Part shown: piece by piece, positions 31,660 through 40,437 of the stretch
How the letters are laid out: each line of letters begins with the position of its first letter
How positions within the stretch are numbered: position 1 is the stretch's first letter
Source: Phycisphaerae bacterium
GTDB lineage: Bacteria > Planctomycetota > Phycisphaerae > Phycisphaerales > UBA1924
Reading direction: 5' to 3'
NCBI GenBank assembly: GCA_002706885.1
Contig: PAKY01000006.1
Coordinates: 1-64,000 of the forward strand
DNA: 64,000 nt
The notes under the pieces: model-generated
Told to the model about the DNA's origin: nothing
Database searches by the model: none
Seen by the model: the letters and a program-made list of their open reading frames with translations, nothing else
Program-made: the position numbers and the translations under genes

Positions 31660-32007
31660 ATGGCGAGGCACGTCAAACGAGGCGACACGGTGATCGTCAC
31701 CGCCGGGGACCACAAGGGCAAGACCGGCGAGGTCATGCGTGTGGATGTCAAGAAGGATCGGGTCTATATCAAGGGCCTGAACCTCCGGACGAAGCACATG
31801 CGTCCGACTCGGATCAACCCGCAGGGCGGGGTGATCACGAAGGAGGCGCCGGTGCACATCTCGAATGTGAGCCCGGTGGTCGACGGTATGGCGTCGCGGG
31901 TCCGTTTCGAGCGTGACAAGAACGGTCAGAAGCAGCGTATCGCGGTCCGCAACGGCAAGAGCCTTGGGGCGGTGTCCGCGGCCAAGTCCGGACGGGCGGG
32001 GAGCTGA
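31660..32007 (+). CDS. rplX: 50S ribosomal protein L24
   Basis: 115 residues. A KOW motif (KRGDTVIVTAGDHKGKTGEVMRVD) starts it and IKGLNLRTKHMRPTRINPQGG continues the uL24 fold, an assembly initiator at the tunnel exit. It is 3 nt before rplE. Confidence 0.96.
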   Translation: MARHVKRGDTVIVTAGDHKGKTGEVMRVDVKKDRVYIKGLNLRTKHMRPTRINPQGGVITKEAPVHISNVSPVVDGMASRVRFERDKNGQKQRIAVRNGKSLGAVSAAKSGRAGS

Positions 32008-32010
32008 TCG

Positions 32011-32655
32011 ATGGCGAAGGACACGAAGAAGAAAAAGGGCGGCGAGCCGACGGCTGAAGAGCTTGCGGCGCTCGAGGCCTCGGAGCCTCGGCTGCGGCTT
32101 CACTACGAGGAGCGGGTCCGCCCGTCGATCGTCGAGAAGTTCGGCGTCAAGAACCGGATGGCCCAGCCGAAGCTCGAGAAGATCGTCATCAACGTGAACA
32201 TGGGCCGTCACCTCGACGGCACGAAGGTTCCGGCGAACGTCAAGACTGCGGTGATCGACACGCTCACGCAGATCACGGGACAGAAGCCCGTGCTCGTAGC
32301 GGCAAAGAAGAGCGTGTCGAACTTCAAGGTTCGCGCCGGGTACGAGACCGCGGCCAAGGTCACGATCCGTCGTGATCGCATGTGGCACTTCCTCGACCGG
32401 TTCATCAACCTGACGGCGCCGCGAATCAAGGACTTCCGCGGTCTGCCGGCCAAGGCGTTCGATCGCGACGGGAACTACAGCTTCGGTCTGACCGAGCAGG
32501 GCGTGTTCCCCGAGATCGACATGGCGTCGGCGACGTTCACGCACGGCATGAACATCAACCTGTGCTTCAAGAACTCGAACCGCGAGATCAGCAGGCACGT
32601 CCTTGACGAGTTGGGGTTCCCGTTCGTCAAGCCCGAGAAGAAGAGGGGCGGCTAA
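32011..32655 (+). CDS. rplE: 50S ribosomal protein L5
   Basis: 214 residues against about 180. A Lys/Glu-rich N-terminal extension of roughly 28 residues (AKDTKKKKGGEPTAEELAALE) precedes RLHYEERVRPSIVEKFGVKNRMAQPKLEKIVINVNMG. TGQKPVLVAAKKSVSNFKVR and GNYSFGLTEQGVFPEIDM identify uL5, which binds 5S rRNA. Confidence 0.96.
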   Translation: MAKDTKKKKGGEPTAEELAALEASEPRLRLHYEERVRPSIVEKFGVKNRMAQPKLEKIVINVNMGRHLDGTKVPANVKTAVIDTLTQITGQKPVLVAAKKSVSNFKVRAGYETAAKVTIRRDRMWHFLDRFINLTAPRIKDFRGLPAKAFDRDGNYSFGLTEQGVFPEIDMASATFTHGMNINLCFKNSNREISRHVLDELGFPFVKPEKKRGG

Positions 32656-32658
32656 TCC

Positions 32659-32844
32659 ATGGCGACGAAGGCACAGGTCGCGAAGAGCAATCGTGAGCCC
32701 AAGTACTCGACCCGGGTCGTCCGGCGTTGCGAGTTGACGGGTCGGGCGCGGGGCGTGTACCGCAAGTTCCGGGTGAGCAGGATCATGATCCGCAAGCTTG
32801 CGCTCGAGGGAAAGATCCCCGGGATGCGCAAGGCGAGCTGGTGA
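32659..32844 (+). CDS. rpsN: 30S ribosomal protein S14, short form without zinc ligands
   Basis: 61 residues, the length of zinc-binding type Z uS14, ending in the family's [11 protein letters not shown]. The four zinc cysteines of type Z (CxxC...CxxC) are missing: [11 protein letters not shown] and [14 protein letters not shown] keep only Cys24. These residues follow the C-terminal half of the long, zinc-free S14, so this looks like a short zinc-independent S14. Confidence 0.94.
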   Translation: MATKAQVAKSNREPKYSTRVVRRCELTGRARGVYRKFRVSRIMIRKLALEGKIPGMRKASW

Positions 32845-32859
32845 GAGAGGGAGCGGTTC

Positions 32860-33261
32860 ATGGCCATTAACGACCCCATCGCCGACATGCTGACGCGGAT
32901 CCGCAACGCGGCCCGCAACAAGGCCAAGCATGTTGCCTGCGTGAACACGAAGATCTGCCGCGGCCTGGCGGACGTGCTTAAGAGCGAGGGCTACATCGAG
33001 GACTTCGAAGTCATCGAGGAGCCCGGCAAGAGCGGCGTGATCAATGTCAAACTGAAGTACGGCCCGCGCGGCGAGCAGATCCTGCACGTGCTGAAGCGTG
33101 AGTCGAAGCCCGGCCGCCGGGTGTACACAAAGGTGAAGGACATCCCGCGTCCGATGCAGGGCCTCGGCATCGCGGTGGTGTCCACGAGCAGCGGCGTGAT
33201 GAGCGACCGCGTCGCCCGGGAGAAGGGCGTCGGCGGCGAGCTGCTCTGCACGGTTCTCTGA
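32860..33261 (+). CDS. rpsH: 30S ribosomal protein S8
   Basis: 133 residues. DPIADMLTRIRNAARNKA starts it and VVSTSSGVMSDRVAREKGVGGELLCTVL is the normal uS8 end. In other bacteria S8 is the repressor of the spc operon. Confidence 0.97.
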   Translation: MAINDPIADMLTRIRNAARNKAKHVACVNTKICRGLADVLKSEGYIEDFEVIEEPGKSGVINVKLKYGPRGEQILHVLKRESKPGRRVYTKVKDIPRPMQGLGIAVVSTSSGVMSDRVAREKGVGGELLCTVL

Positions 33262-33329
33262 ATCGGATATCTGTGTCGGATAGAGGCCTGATCGTTTCGA
33301 ACCAGGCCATCGCGGATTGGAACTGAACC

Positions 33330-33872
33330 ATGTCGCGTATCGGAAAGAAACCCGTTGATCTTCCCAAGGGCGTCAAGGCGAGCGTCTCGGGCGGTGTCGT
33401 TTCGGTTGAAGGACCGAAGGGCACGCTCAAGATCCCGCACCGCCCTGAGGTGAACGTCGAGACCGACGAGCAGCGTGTGAGCGTCGTCGTCGACGACTCG
33501 ATGGTTGGCGACAAGAAGATCCGCGCCCTCTGGGGCACGACCCGCGCCCTGATCCAGAACGCGGTCACGGGCGTGACTTCGGGCTACGAGAAAAAGCTCA
33601 AGATCGTCGGCGTGGGCTGGAACGCCCAGGTCGCGGGACAGTTCCTCAAGCTCAACGTCGGCTACGCGAACCAGCTCCAGGCGCCGATCCCGACGGGCGT
33701 CTCGGTCGTGGTCGAGAAGGACATCATCACGGTGACCGGCGCCGACAAGCACGCGGTGGGGCAGTTCTGTGCCCTCGTGCACGGCATGCGGAAGCCCGAG
33801 CCGTACAACGGCAAGGGCATCCACTACGCCAACCGTCCGATGCGGAAGAAGGAAGGCAAGAAGGTCAAGTAA
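33330..33872 (+). CDS. rplF: 50S ribosomal protein L6
   Basis: 180 residues. MSRIGKKPVDLPKGVKASVSGGVVSVEGPKG and the second domain's VVVEKDIITVTGADKHAVGQF with EPYNGKGIHYANRPMRKKEGKK are uL6 signatures near the GTPase centre. Confidence 0.97.
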   Translation: MSRIGKKPVDLPKGVKASVSGGVVSVEGPKGTLKIPHRPEVNVETDEQRVSVVVDDSMVGDKKIRALWGTTRALIQNAVTGVTSGYEKKLKIVGVGWNAQVAGQFLKLNVGYANQLQAPIPTGVSVVVEKDIITVTGADKHAVGQFCALVHGMRKPEPYNGKGIHYANRPMRKKEGKKVK

Positions 33873-33935
33873 GGCCGGCTCCGGCCGGGCGGATCGAGGC
33901 GAAGGCCGCTCCGCGACGACGAGAGGTGAAGCGCG

Positions 33936-34298
33936 ATGGACAGGCAGCAGCTCAAGGCACAGCGGATGGCGCGTCGGCGGACCGGTATCCGCAAGCGTGT
34001 GGTGGGGACGCCCGAGAGGCCTCGGCTGCGCGTCTACCGCTCGCTCAGCCATATGTACGCCCAGGTCATCGACGACATGGCGGGCAAGACGCTCGCCAGC
34101 GCGTCGACCCGGGACAAGGGCGTGAAGCTCACGACGACCGGCAACGCGGACGCGGCGAAGGCCGTTGGCTCGGCTCTCGCCGAGCGGGCCAAGAAGGCGG
34201 GCGTGACGGCGGTCGTCTTCGATCGTGGCGGCTTCCGCTACCACGGTCGGATCAAGGCTCTGGCCGACGCGGCCCGTGAGGGTGGCCTGGAGTTCTGA
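33936..34298 (+). CDS. rplR: 50S ribosomal protein L18
   Basis: 120 residues. [35 protein letters not shown] is the uL18 start, with [27 protein letters not shown] at the end; it binds 5S rRNA. Confidence 0.96.
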   Translation: MDRQQLKAQRMARRRTGIRKRVVGTPERPRLRVYRSLSHMYAQVIDDMAGKTLASASTRDKGVKLTTTGNADAAKAVGSALAERAKKAGVTAVVFDRGGFRYHGRIKALADAAREGGLEF

Positions 34299-34389
34299 GA
34301 GTCATCTGGGATCGGGACGGTGTTTGGCGTCGCTCGGATTCGTTTCGAAGTGTGACACGGCCGCGAGAGGCCGGAGGTAAAGGCAAGCC

Positions 34390-35127
34390 ATGGCGGAAGT
34401 GCTCGACGAAAGCTCGAATCTCGAGAGCCAGACGGTCAACATCTATCGCTCCAGCGCGACGGTGAAGGGTGGCCGACGGTTCAGCTTCGGCGCGCTCGTC
34501 GTGGTGGGCGATCACCGCGGCAAGGTGGGCTACGGCTACGCGAAGAGCGGCGAAGTCCCCCTCGCGATCGAGAAGGCTCAGAAGTATGCCCGGCGGAAGC
34601 TCTTCCGTCTGCCGATGACCGGCAAGACGATCCCGCACGAGGTCGAGGGTCGGTACAGCGCGACCAAGGTCCGACTGATCCCAGCGAGCCCCGGTACGGG
34701 CGTCGTCGCGGGAGGCACCGTTCGCGCCGTCCTCGAGATGGCAGGCGTGACCGACTGCCTGACGAAGTGCTACGGCTCCACGACCAAGCTCAACGTTGTG
34801 AAGGCCGTCTTCGACGGTCTCGAGCAGCTCCGCATGCGTGAGGATGTGGCCGAGCTTCGCGGCGTGAGCATCGACACCACCGACATCGAAGAGCGGGTCG
34901 AGCGCGGCCAGCGCTTCATGCCCTCGACGAGCGGCGAGAAGATGCGTGGTCCGGTCAACACGATCGGTCAGGAGCGGCGTGGTGGTCGCGGCGGTCGTGG
35001 TGGCCGCGGCGGACCGCGTGGCGGCGGTCGTGGCCGTGGTCCTGGCGGACCGGGCGGCCCCGGTGGTAACGATCAGGACTCCAAGCCCGCCGAGGCGAAC
35101 GCCGGCGGCGACTCGTCGTCGAGCTGA
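34390..35127 (+). CDS. rpsE: 30S ribosomal protein S5 with RGG-repeat tail
   Basis: 245 residues against about 165. The double-stranded RNA-binding fold (VKGGRRFSFGALVVVGDHRGKVGYGYAK, then LIPASPGTGVVAGGTVRAVLEMAGV) occupies ~15-165. From about residue 196 the chain turns into R-G-G repeats (196-226) and a Ser/Glu-rich tail. Arginine-glycine tails of this kind bind RNA in many proteins. No rpmD follows; rplO comes next. Confidence 0.97.
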   Translation: MAEVLDESSNLESQTVNIYRSSATVKGGRRFSFGALVVVGDHRGKVGYGYAKSGEVPLAIEKAQKYARRKLFRLPMTGKTIPHEVEGRYSATKVRLIPASPGTGVVAGGTVRAVLEMAGVTDCLTKCYGSTTKLNVVKAVFDGLEQLRMREDVAELRGVSIDTTDIEERVERGQRFMPSTSGEKMRGPVNTIGQERRGGRGGRGGRGGPRGGGRGRGPGGPGGPGGNDQDSKPAEANAGGDSSSS

Positions 35128-35175
35128 CCGTCAAGGTCAGGCACGAGCAACGGATACACGGAAGGCGACTGAGCC

Positions 35176-35787
35176 ATGATGATTCACGAAATCACCCCCC
35201 TCGCCGGGAAGTACAAGAACCGCAAGCGCGTGGGCCGCGGCCCGGGCAGCGGCGTCGGCAAGCGCGCCGGCCGCGGTCAGAAGGGCGCCGGCTCGCGTAG
35301 CGGTACGTTCACCCGCTTCCAGTTCGAGGGTGGACAGATGCCCTACTTCCGGCGTATGCCGAAGTTCGGCTTCTCGAACACCAAGTTCCGCGAGCTCTTC
35401 TGGCTCGTCAACCTGCGCGACCTGGTGCAGAGCGACGCGTTCAAGAGTGGCGGCGAGGTCACGGCGCAGGCCCTGATCGAAGCGGGCCTCATCCGCGACG
35501 ACAGCCGGAGCGTCAAGATCCTCGGAGCCCTGCCCGAAGGCCAGGACAAGCTTTCCGTCAAGCTGAACGTCACGGTCAACCGTGTGAGCGATTCGGCCCG
35601 CAAGCTCATCGAGGGCGCGGGGGGCTCGGTCAACGAGACCGGCACGCGTCGCGACAACGTCCGCGGTGTCGATCGCAACAGCGACGATCGCTCGCCGAAG
35701 AACCAGACCAAGAAGGCCAAGCGCCGCGCGTTCCAAGAGCGCAAGGCCGAGGCGGCGTCGCGCGGCGAAGTGCTCAAGAAGTCCTGA
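35176..35787 (+). CDS. rplO: 50S ribosomal protein L15 with extended C-terminus
   Basis: 203 residues against about 145. RKRVGRGPGSGVGKRAGRGQKGAGSRSG is the uL15 glycine/arginine-rich N-terminal strand, followed by FEGGQMPYFRRMPKFGF. The last ~45 residues are charged and Lys-rich (NQTKKAKRRAFQERKAEAA) and are not seen in short L15 proteins. Confidence 0.96.
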   Translation: MMIHEITPLAGKYKNRKRVGRGPGSGVGKRAGRGQKGAGSRSGTFTRFQFEGGQMPYFRRMPKFGFSNTKFRELFWLVNLRDLVQSDAFKSGGEVTAQALIEAGLIRDDSRSVKILGALPEGQDKLSVKLNVTVNRVSDSARKLIEGAGGSVNETGTRRDNVRGVDRNSDDRSPKNQTKKAKRRAFQERKAEAASRGEVLKKS

Positions 35788-35906
35788 CGCTCTCTTTTTC
35801 CGGTCTTTCCATCTAAGGGCTTGTCTGTGGCGGTGTCCGACTCCCGCGGCGCGCGTAACGTTCGAGCTATCGATCCGTTTGTCGGCGTGAGCGTTGGGGG
35901 CCCGGC

Positions 35907-37340
35907 TTGAACGTCATTCAGACCATTATCAACGTCTTCAAGGTCAAGGAACTCCGGGACAAGATCCTGTTCACCATCGCGATGCTCGCGGTGTACCGGA
36001 TCGGCTTCTGGATCCCGATCCCGGGCGTCGATCAGAGCCAGCTCAGCGAGTTCTTTGCCCGTTCGGTCGGCGAAGGCAATGCTCTCAGCCGCATCGCCGG
36101 CCACATGGCCATCTTCTCGGGTGGCGCCCTCGGTCAGTCGACGATCTTCGGCCTCGGCGTGATGCCCTACATCTCGGCGGCCATCATCTTCCAGATCCTT
36201 GGCGGCGTTCTCGAGCCGCTGAAGCGATTGAAGGAAGAAGGTCCGACCGGGCAGCAGAAGATCCAGGAGTACACGCGGTACACAACCGTCGCGCTCTGTA
36301 TCGTCCAGGCGATCGCGTGGCTGTCGTACGTGCGGTCGATGAACTTCGTCTACGTCGAGTGGGCGAGTAACCCGCTCTGGTGGGTCATGGCCGTCACCGC
36401 GATGACGGCGGGCACCGTGTTCCTGATGTGGATCGGCGAACAGATCGATCGGTTCGGCATCGGCAACGGCGTCTCGATGATCATCACCGCGGGCATCCTC
36501 ACCGGTATGCCGGGCGCGGTCTTGACGGTCTGGCAGAACTTCGAGCCCGGCGGCGATCCGACCAAGATCGGGTGGCTCGGACTGCTGTCTATCGTCGGCA
36601 TGTTCGTACTTGTCGTCGCGGGCTCTGTCGTCATGACCGTTGCGCAGCGCCGGATCCCCGTGCAGCAGGCCAAGCACACGCGCGGGCGTCGCGTTTTCGG
36701 TGGGCAGAAGAGCTACCTCCCGCTCCGCGTAAACCACGGCGGCGTCATGCCGATCATCTTCGCCAGCTCGCTCATGATCATCCCGAGCACGGTGTTCGGC
36801 GGCATCAACGATTCGCTGTCCGGACCCGGCGTGACGGATGGCGTCGTCGATGGCGTCTTCGACGCGGACTTCTGGCGCGGCGTCATGACGTGGATGAGCG
36901 ACGCGTTCCTGATGGGCGCGTTCCCGTACGTGCTTCTCTACATCGTGATGGTGTTCTTCTTCAGCTACTTCTGGATCACGGTGCAGTTCAATCCTGAAGA
37001 GATGAGTAAGCAGCTTCGTGACCACGGCTCATTCATCCCGGGTCTCCGCCCCGGTCCGCGTACCGCCGAGTACCTCGAGACGGTCATGGAACGCATCACC
37101 TACGTCGGCGCAGCGTTCCTCAGCGTCATCGCAGTGATGCCGATGGTGATCAACAGCGCGTTGAACATCGACTACAGCGTCACGCAGTTCCTCGGCGGAA
37201 CCGGTCTGCTCATCGTCGTCAGCGTGACGCTCGACTTCCTCCAGCGCGTCGAGGCCAACCTGCTCATGCGGAACTATGCCGGGTTCCTGGGCGGCCAGGA
37301 CGACGGCAAGGCGCCGAAGCTCCGCGGCCCGCGCTACTGA
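35907..37340 (+). CDS. secY: Preprotein translocase subunit SecY
   Basis: 477 residues, ten membrane segments, TTG start. RIGFWIPIPGVD is the plug-side TM1 region, GVMPYISAAIIFQILGG the TM2-3 region, and ISMIITAGIL..., RVNHGGVMPIIFASSLMIIPS in TM7 and GLRPGPRTAEYLETVMERITYVGA near the end are the family signatures. It forms the SecYEG channel used by the SecA at the right edge. Between TM segments 7 and 8 lies a 40-residue stretch with SGPGVTDGVVDGVFDADF. Confidence 0.98.
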   Translation: MNVIQTIINVFKVKELRDKILFTIAMLAVYRIGFWIPIPGVDQSQLSEFFARSVGEGNALSRIAGHMAIFSGGALGQSTIFGLGVMPYISAAIIFQILGGVLEPLKRLKEEGPTGQQKIQEYTRYTTVALCIVQAIAWLSYVRSMNFVYVEWASNPLWWVMAVTAMTAGTVFLMWIGEQIDRFGIGNGVSMIITAGILTGMPGAVLTVWQNFEPGGDPTKIGWLGLLSIVGMFVLVVAGSVVMTVAQRRIPVQQAKHTRGRRVFGGQKSYLPLRVNHGGVMPIIFASSLMIIPSTVFGGINDSLSGPGVTDGVVDGVFDADFWRGVMTWMSDAFLMGAFPYVLLYIVMVFFFSYFWITVQFNPEEMSKQLRDHGSFIPGLRPGPRTAEYLETVMERITYVGAAFLSVIAVMPMVINSALNIDYSVTQFLGGTGLLIVVSVTLDFLQRVEANLLMRNYAGFLGGQDDGKAPKLRGPRY

Positions 37341-37358
37341 TCGATCCGAACGCCACGC

Positions 37359-38087
37359 GTGCGCCTTTGGTCGGCCGATGAGATGGACCGCCTCGAAGGC
37401 GTCGGCGACGATGCCTGGGCGATCCTCTCGCAGTTGGTCGATTTGGTTGAGCCGGGCGTTCGAGGGACCGACATCGAGGCCGCCGCTCGAGTCCTTCTTC
37501 AGCGGTCTGAAATGATCTCGCCGATCGATCCGTCGTTCGGAGCCGTGCTCTGCCTCTGTGTCGACCGTGACCCACCAAACACGCTTCCGTTACCGGCGCC
37601 GATCCGAGACGGGTCCGTCGTGACGCTCGACCTGCCGTGCGGTCGCGACGGTTTGGTCGTCGACGTCGCCACGGCCATTGGCGTCGGCGATTCCGATGAG
37701 CCGGGACAGCGTCTTATTGACGCGGCGGCTGCGGTCACTGCCAGTACCATCGAAGCCTGCCGCCCTGGGGCACTATGGTCGGAAGTGGTCGACGCAGCCC
37801 AACTGGCCGCCGGTGGATCCGCCAATAGTGGGGAGGTATGGATCGAGCGGGGGTATGCCGGGCATGCGGTCGGACGGCGGCTGCACGAGCGACCAGAGCT
37901 TCCGTATCACCCCGACGAGTTTGCGGCGGACTTCCGGCTGGTCGCTGGTATGGTGTTCACGGTCGAGCCCGTGGTGACCGACGGCCTGCGTTCGGCGTTT
38001 GAGGAGCGGACGATCGGCGTCACTGCGACCGGTCCGAGGGTGCTTGCGGGCAAGAATCGTGCGCAGAGAGCGATCGGTAGCGATTGA
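37359..38087 (+). CDS. map: Methionine aminopeptidase-like protein
   Basis: 242 residues, GTG start, 18 nt after secY. The pita-bread fold is clear: [21 protein letters not shown] gives the two metal Asp residues, [10 protein letters not shown] the metal His, [10 protein letters not shown] and RTIGVT... the metal Glu residues. The catalytic His79 of E. coli MetAP (in CHGIP) aligns with Asn (PNTLP) here, and the loop before the last Glu is shortened. It normally removes the initiator Met; with the His substituted its activity is uncertain. The usual adk gene is missing between secY and map. Confidence 0.75.
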   Translation: MRLWSADEMDRLEGVGDDAWAILSQLVDLVEPGVRGTDIEAAARVLLQRSEMISPIDPSFGAVLCLCVDRDPPNTLPLPAPIRDGSVVTLDLPCGRDGLVVDVATAIGVGDSDEPGQRLIDAAAAVTASTIEACRPGALWSEVVDAAQLAAGGSANSGEVWIERGYAGHAVGRRLHERPELPYHPDEFAADFRLVAGMVFTVEPVVTDGLRSAFEERTIGVTATGPRVLAGKNRAQRAIGSD

Positions 38088-38194
38088 CAGGTAGCCGGGC
38101 CGGGGGTGGGGGGCTAGTATCTCTGCCCGCCTCCGCTTGGGATGCCGAGCGTGGGGTGGTCCTGAGCGATTATCGTCAGAACGAGGAACGAGTC

Positions 38195-38311
38195 ATGAAG
38201 GTGCGCGCGAGCGTCAAGCGGATCTGTAACCAGTGCCAGGTGATCCGTCGCCACGGCAAGGTGCGGGTGATCTGCAAGGCCGATCCGAAGCACAAGCAGG
38301 TCCAGGGCTGA
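38195..38311 (+). CDS. rpmJ: 50S ribosomal protein L36
   Basis: 38 residues. [27 protein letters not shown] ends [11 protein letters not shown]; Cys11, Cys14, Cys27 and His33 keep the zinc ribbon, with one extra residue in the last turn. The preceding 107 nt contain a TAGTAT box (38115-38120) as a possible -10 element. infA is not between map and rpmJ. Confidence 0.96.
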   Translation: MKVRASVKRICNQCQVIRRHGKVRVICKADPKHKQVQG

Positions 38312-38342
38312 TCAGGCCGGGTCCTTGAAGGGGTCTTAGAGC

Positions 38343-38720
38343 ATGCCACGTCTCGCTGGTGTTGACATTCCGGATCGCAAGAAGATCCGCTACGCGCTGC
38401 GTTACATCCACGGCATCGGTCCGAAGGTCGCCGACGATATTCTGAACGAGGCGAACATCGATCCGGACGCGAAGGCCAACGAGTTGAACGAGCAGCAGAT
38501 CGCGCAGATCAACGCGATCATCGATGCGACGTTCCTCGTGGAGGGCGCCCTCCGTCGCCAGGTCGGGCAGAACATTCAGCGTCTGCGTGACATCCGCAGC
38601 TACCGGGGCGAGCGTCACCGCAGTGGTCTCCCGACCCGCGGCCAGCGCACGCGATGCAACGCCCGTACGCGTAAGGGTCGTAAGAAGACCGTGGCCGGCA
38701 AGAAGGGCGTGAAGGGCTAA
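38343..38720 (+). CDS. rpsM: 30S ribosomal protein S13
   Basis: 125 residues. RLAGVDIPDRKKIRYALRYIHGIG opens uS13, and RSYRGERHRSGLPTRGQRTRCNARTRKGRKKTV is its C-terminal rRNA/tRNA-contacting tail. Normal length and order before rpsK. Confidence 0.97.
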   Translation: MPRLAGVDIPDRKKIRYALRYIHGIGPKVADDILNEANIDPDAKANELNEQQIAQINAIIDATFLVEGALRRQVGQNIQRLRDIRSYRGERHRSGLPTRGQRTRCNARTRKGRKKTVAGKKGVKG

Positions 38721-38723
38721 AGA

Positions 38724-38772
38724 CCCGCCGCCGCGGGCCGCCGGGGTTTCCTCGGCGCGGCGCGGGGCTTTT
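38724..38772 (+). terminator. Possible weak terminator/attenuator between rpsM and rpsK
   Basis: A GC-rich imperfect stem (about 11 pairs with bulges, arms near 38724-38735 and 38756-38767) followed by CTTTTG. The T-run is only four, so termination is likely partial at best. Confidence 0.3.
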
Positions 38773-38783
38773 GAGGCAACCTC

Positions 38784-39164
38784 ATGGCGAAGCAGAAGCA
38801 GAAGAAAGTCCGCAAGAACGTCGTCCGCGGCATCCTCCACGTCAAGGCGACGGGCAACAACACGCTCGTCACCGTGACGGACACGAGCGGCGAGACGCTC
38901 GCGTGGGATTCGGCCGGCACCATCGGTTTCAAGGGCGCCCGCAAGGCCACCCCGTTCGCCGCGACCCGCGCGGGCGAGCAGGTCGGTCAGAAGGTCCGCA
39001 AGATGGGCATGACCGAGGTCGAAGTGCGGGTCCGTGGGACCGGCGCGGGCCGCGAGTCGGCCGTCAGCGGCGTCGTCTCGACGGGCATCCGCGTGACCGC
39101 GGTCGAAGATCACACGCCGGTGCCGCACAACGGCTGCCGGCCCCGGAAGAAGCGCCGCGTGTGA
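38784..39164 (+). CDS. rpsK: 30S ribosomal protein S11
   Basis: 126 residues. GILHVKATGNNTLVTVTDTSGETLAWDSAGTIGFKGARKATPFAA and TPVPHNGCRPRKKRRV at the end are uS11, on the platform of the 30S subunit. rpsD, which follows in many alpha operons, is absent here; a 196-nt gap precedes rpoA. Confidence 0.97.
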   Translation: MAKQKQKKVRKNVVRGILHVKATGNNTLVTVTDTSGETLAWDSAGTIGFKGARKATPFAATRAGEQVGQKVRKMGMTEVEVRVRGTGAGRESAVSGVVSTGIRVTAVEDHTPVPHNGCRPRKKRRV

Positions 39165-39360
39165 TTGGATGACGTCGCGGGGCCTGATCTTCCGATCGGG
39201 CTTCGGGGCGTCGTCGGTCGAGCGGTGATCAATCGTTTTGTCTGAAGACGAGCGGCAGAGAAGGCGTGGCGCCGGCAGCGGGCGCTCACGACCGTGAGGC
39301 CGCCCGTCCGAGTCCGTTTCACTCGCTGCGACTCGGCTCTACCGCCGGGAGGACCACATC

Positions 39361-40374
39361 ATGACGCGTGTTCGCTGGCGTGGCCTCGAGCTGCCCTCAC
39401 GAGTTCTGGCCGATCCGAAGTTCAAGTCCAACGTCTACGGCCGTTTCACGGTTGAGCCGTTCGAGCGCGGTTTCGGTACGACGGTCGGCAACAGCCTCCG
39501 TCGCGTGCTGCTCAGCTCGATCGAGGGCGCGGCGGTTACCGGCGTGAAGATCAAGGGCGCCGAGCACGAGTTCACGTCGCTGCCGGGCGTCCTCGAGGAC
39601 GTCACGGACATCGTCCTGAACATCAAGAGCCTCGTCGTCCAGCTCGATGGCGATGAGCCCAAGACCATGAAGCTCGCGGCCCAGGGGCCGGGCGAGGTCA
39701 CGGCGGACCTGATCGAGGCGGACACCGCGATTACGATCGTCAACCGTGACCACGTCATCTGCACGCTCACCGACGAGGTGGCGTTCGAGATGGAACTGCG
39801 GGTCGGCAAGGGTCGCGGGTACGTCCCGGCGAACGAGCAGCCCGATGTTGACGGCGAGCAGGAGATCGGGCTGATCAAGGTCGACGCGATCTACAGCCCC
39901 GTCCAGCGTGTCCGCTACAACATCGAGCAGACCCGCGTCGGTCAGAAGACCAACTACGACAAGCTCATTCTCGAGATCTGGACCGACGGCACCGTGTCGC
40001 CCGAGATGGGCCTCGTGGAGGCGTCGAAGGTGCTCCGCAAGCACCTGAACCCGTTCGTCCAGTACTTCGAGATCGGCGAAGAGCGCGTCAGCGAGCAGGC
40101 CTCGGCCGCCGCGGGCGTGGACGAGGAGCTGATCCGCAAGCTCAACATGCCGCTCTCGGAGCTCGATCTCTCGGTCCGCGCGAGCAACTGCCTCGAGTCG
40201 GCCCGCATCGACACCGTCGCCCAGCTCGTGACAATGACCGAGCAGGACCTGCTCCGTTTGCGGAGCTTCGGTCGCACGTCGTTGCGTGAGGTGAAGCGTA
40301 AGCTTCAGGACATCGACCTCGACCTCGGCATGGAGCTGCCCGAGGGGTACCAGATGGAGGCGGGTAGCGCCTGA
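39361..40374 (+). CDS. rpoA: DNA-directed RNA polymerase subunit alpha
   Basis: 337 residues. GRFTVEPFERGFGTTVGNSLRRVLLSSIEG and the TSLPGVLEDVTDIVLNIK region belong to the N-terminal dimerisation domain; LELDLSVRASNCLESARIDTVAQLV, SFGRTSLREVKRKLQDIDLDLGM ends the C-terminal domain that contacts UP elements and activators. All parts present. Confidence 0.98.
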   Translation: MTRVRWRGLELPSRVLADPKFKSNVYGRFTVEPFERGFGTTVGNSLRRVLLSSIEGAAVTGVKIKGAEHEFTSLPGVLEDVTDIVLNIKSLVVQLDGDEPKTMKLAAQGPGEVTADLIEADTAITIVNRDHVICTLTDEVAFEMELRVGKGRGYVPANEQPDVDGEQEIGLIKVDAIYSPVQRVRYNIEQTRVGQKTNYDKLILEIWTDGTVSPEMGLVEASKVLRKHLNPFVQYFEIGEERVSEQASAAAGVDEELIRKLNMPLSELDLSVRASNCLESARIDTVAQLVTMTEQDLLRLRSFGRTSLREVKRKLQDIDLDLGMELPEGYQMEAGSA

Positions 40375-40437
40375 TCGCCTTAGGGAATTCGCAAGTGAGC
40401 CCCGCGTACTGAACGAGCGGGGTGGGAGAAGTGAGCC

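Noticed and set aside
31606-33087. 493-residue minus-strand frame in the spc region
   Set aside because: Antisense to rplN, rplX, rplE and rpsN; no family signature.
38084-38120. TTGACA (38084) and TAGTAT (38115) as a promoter for rpmJ
   Set aside because: The spacer is 25 nt, too long for a sigma70 promoter; only the TAGTAT box is kept as a weak possibility in the rpmJ entry.
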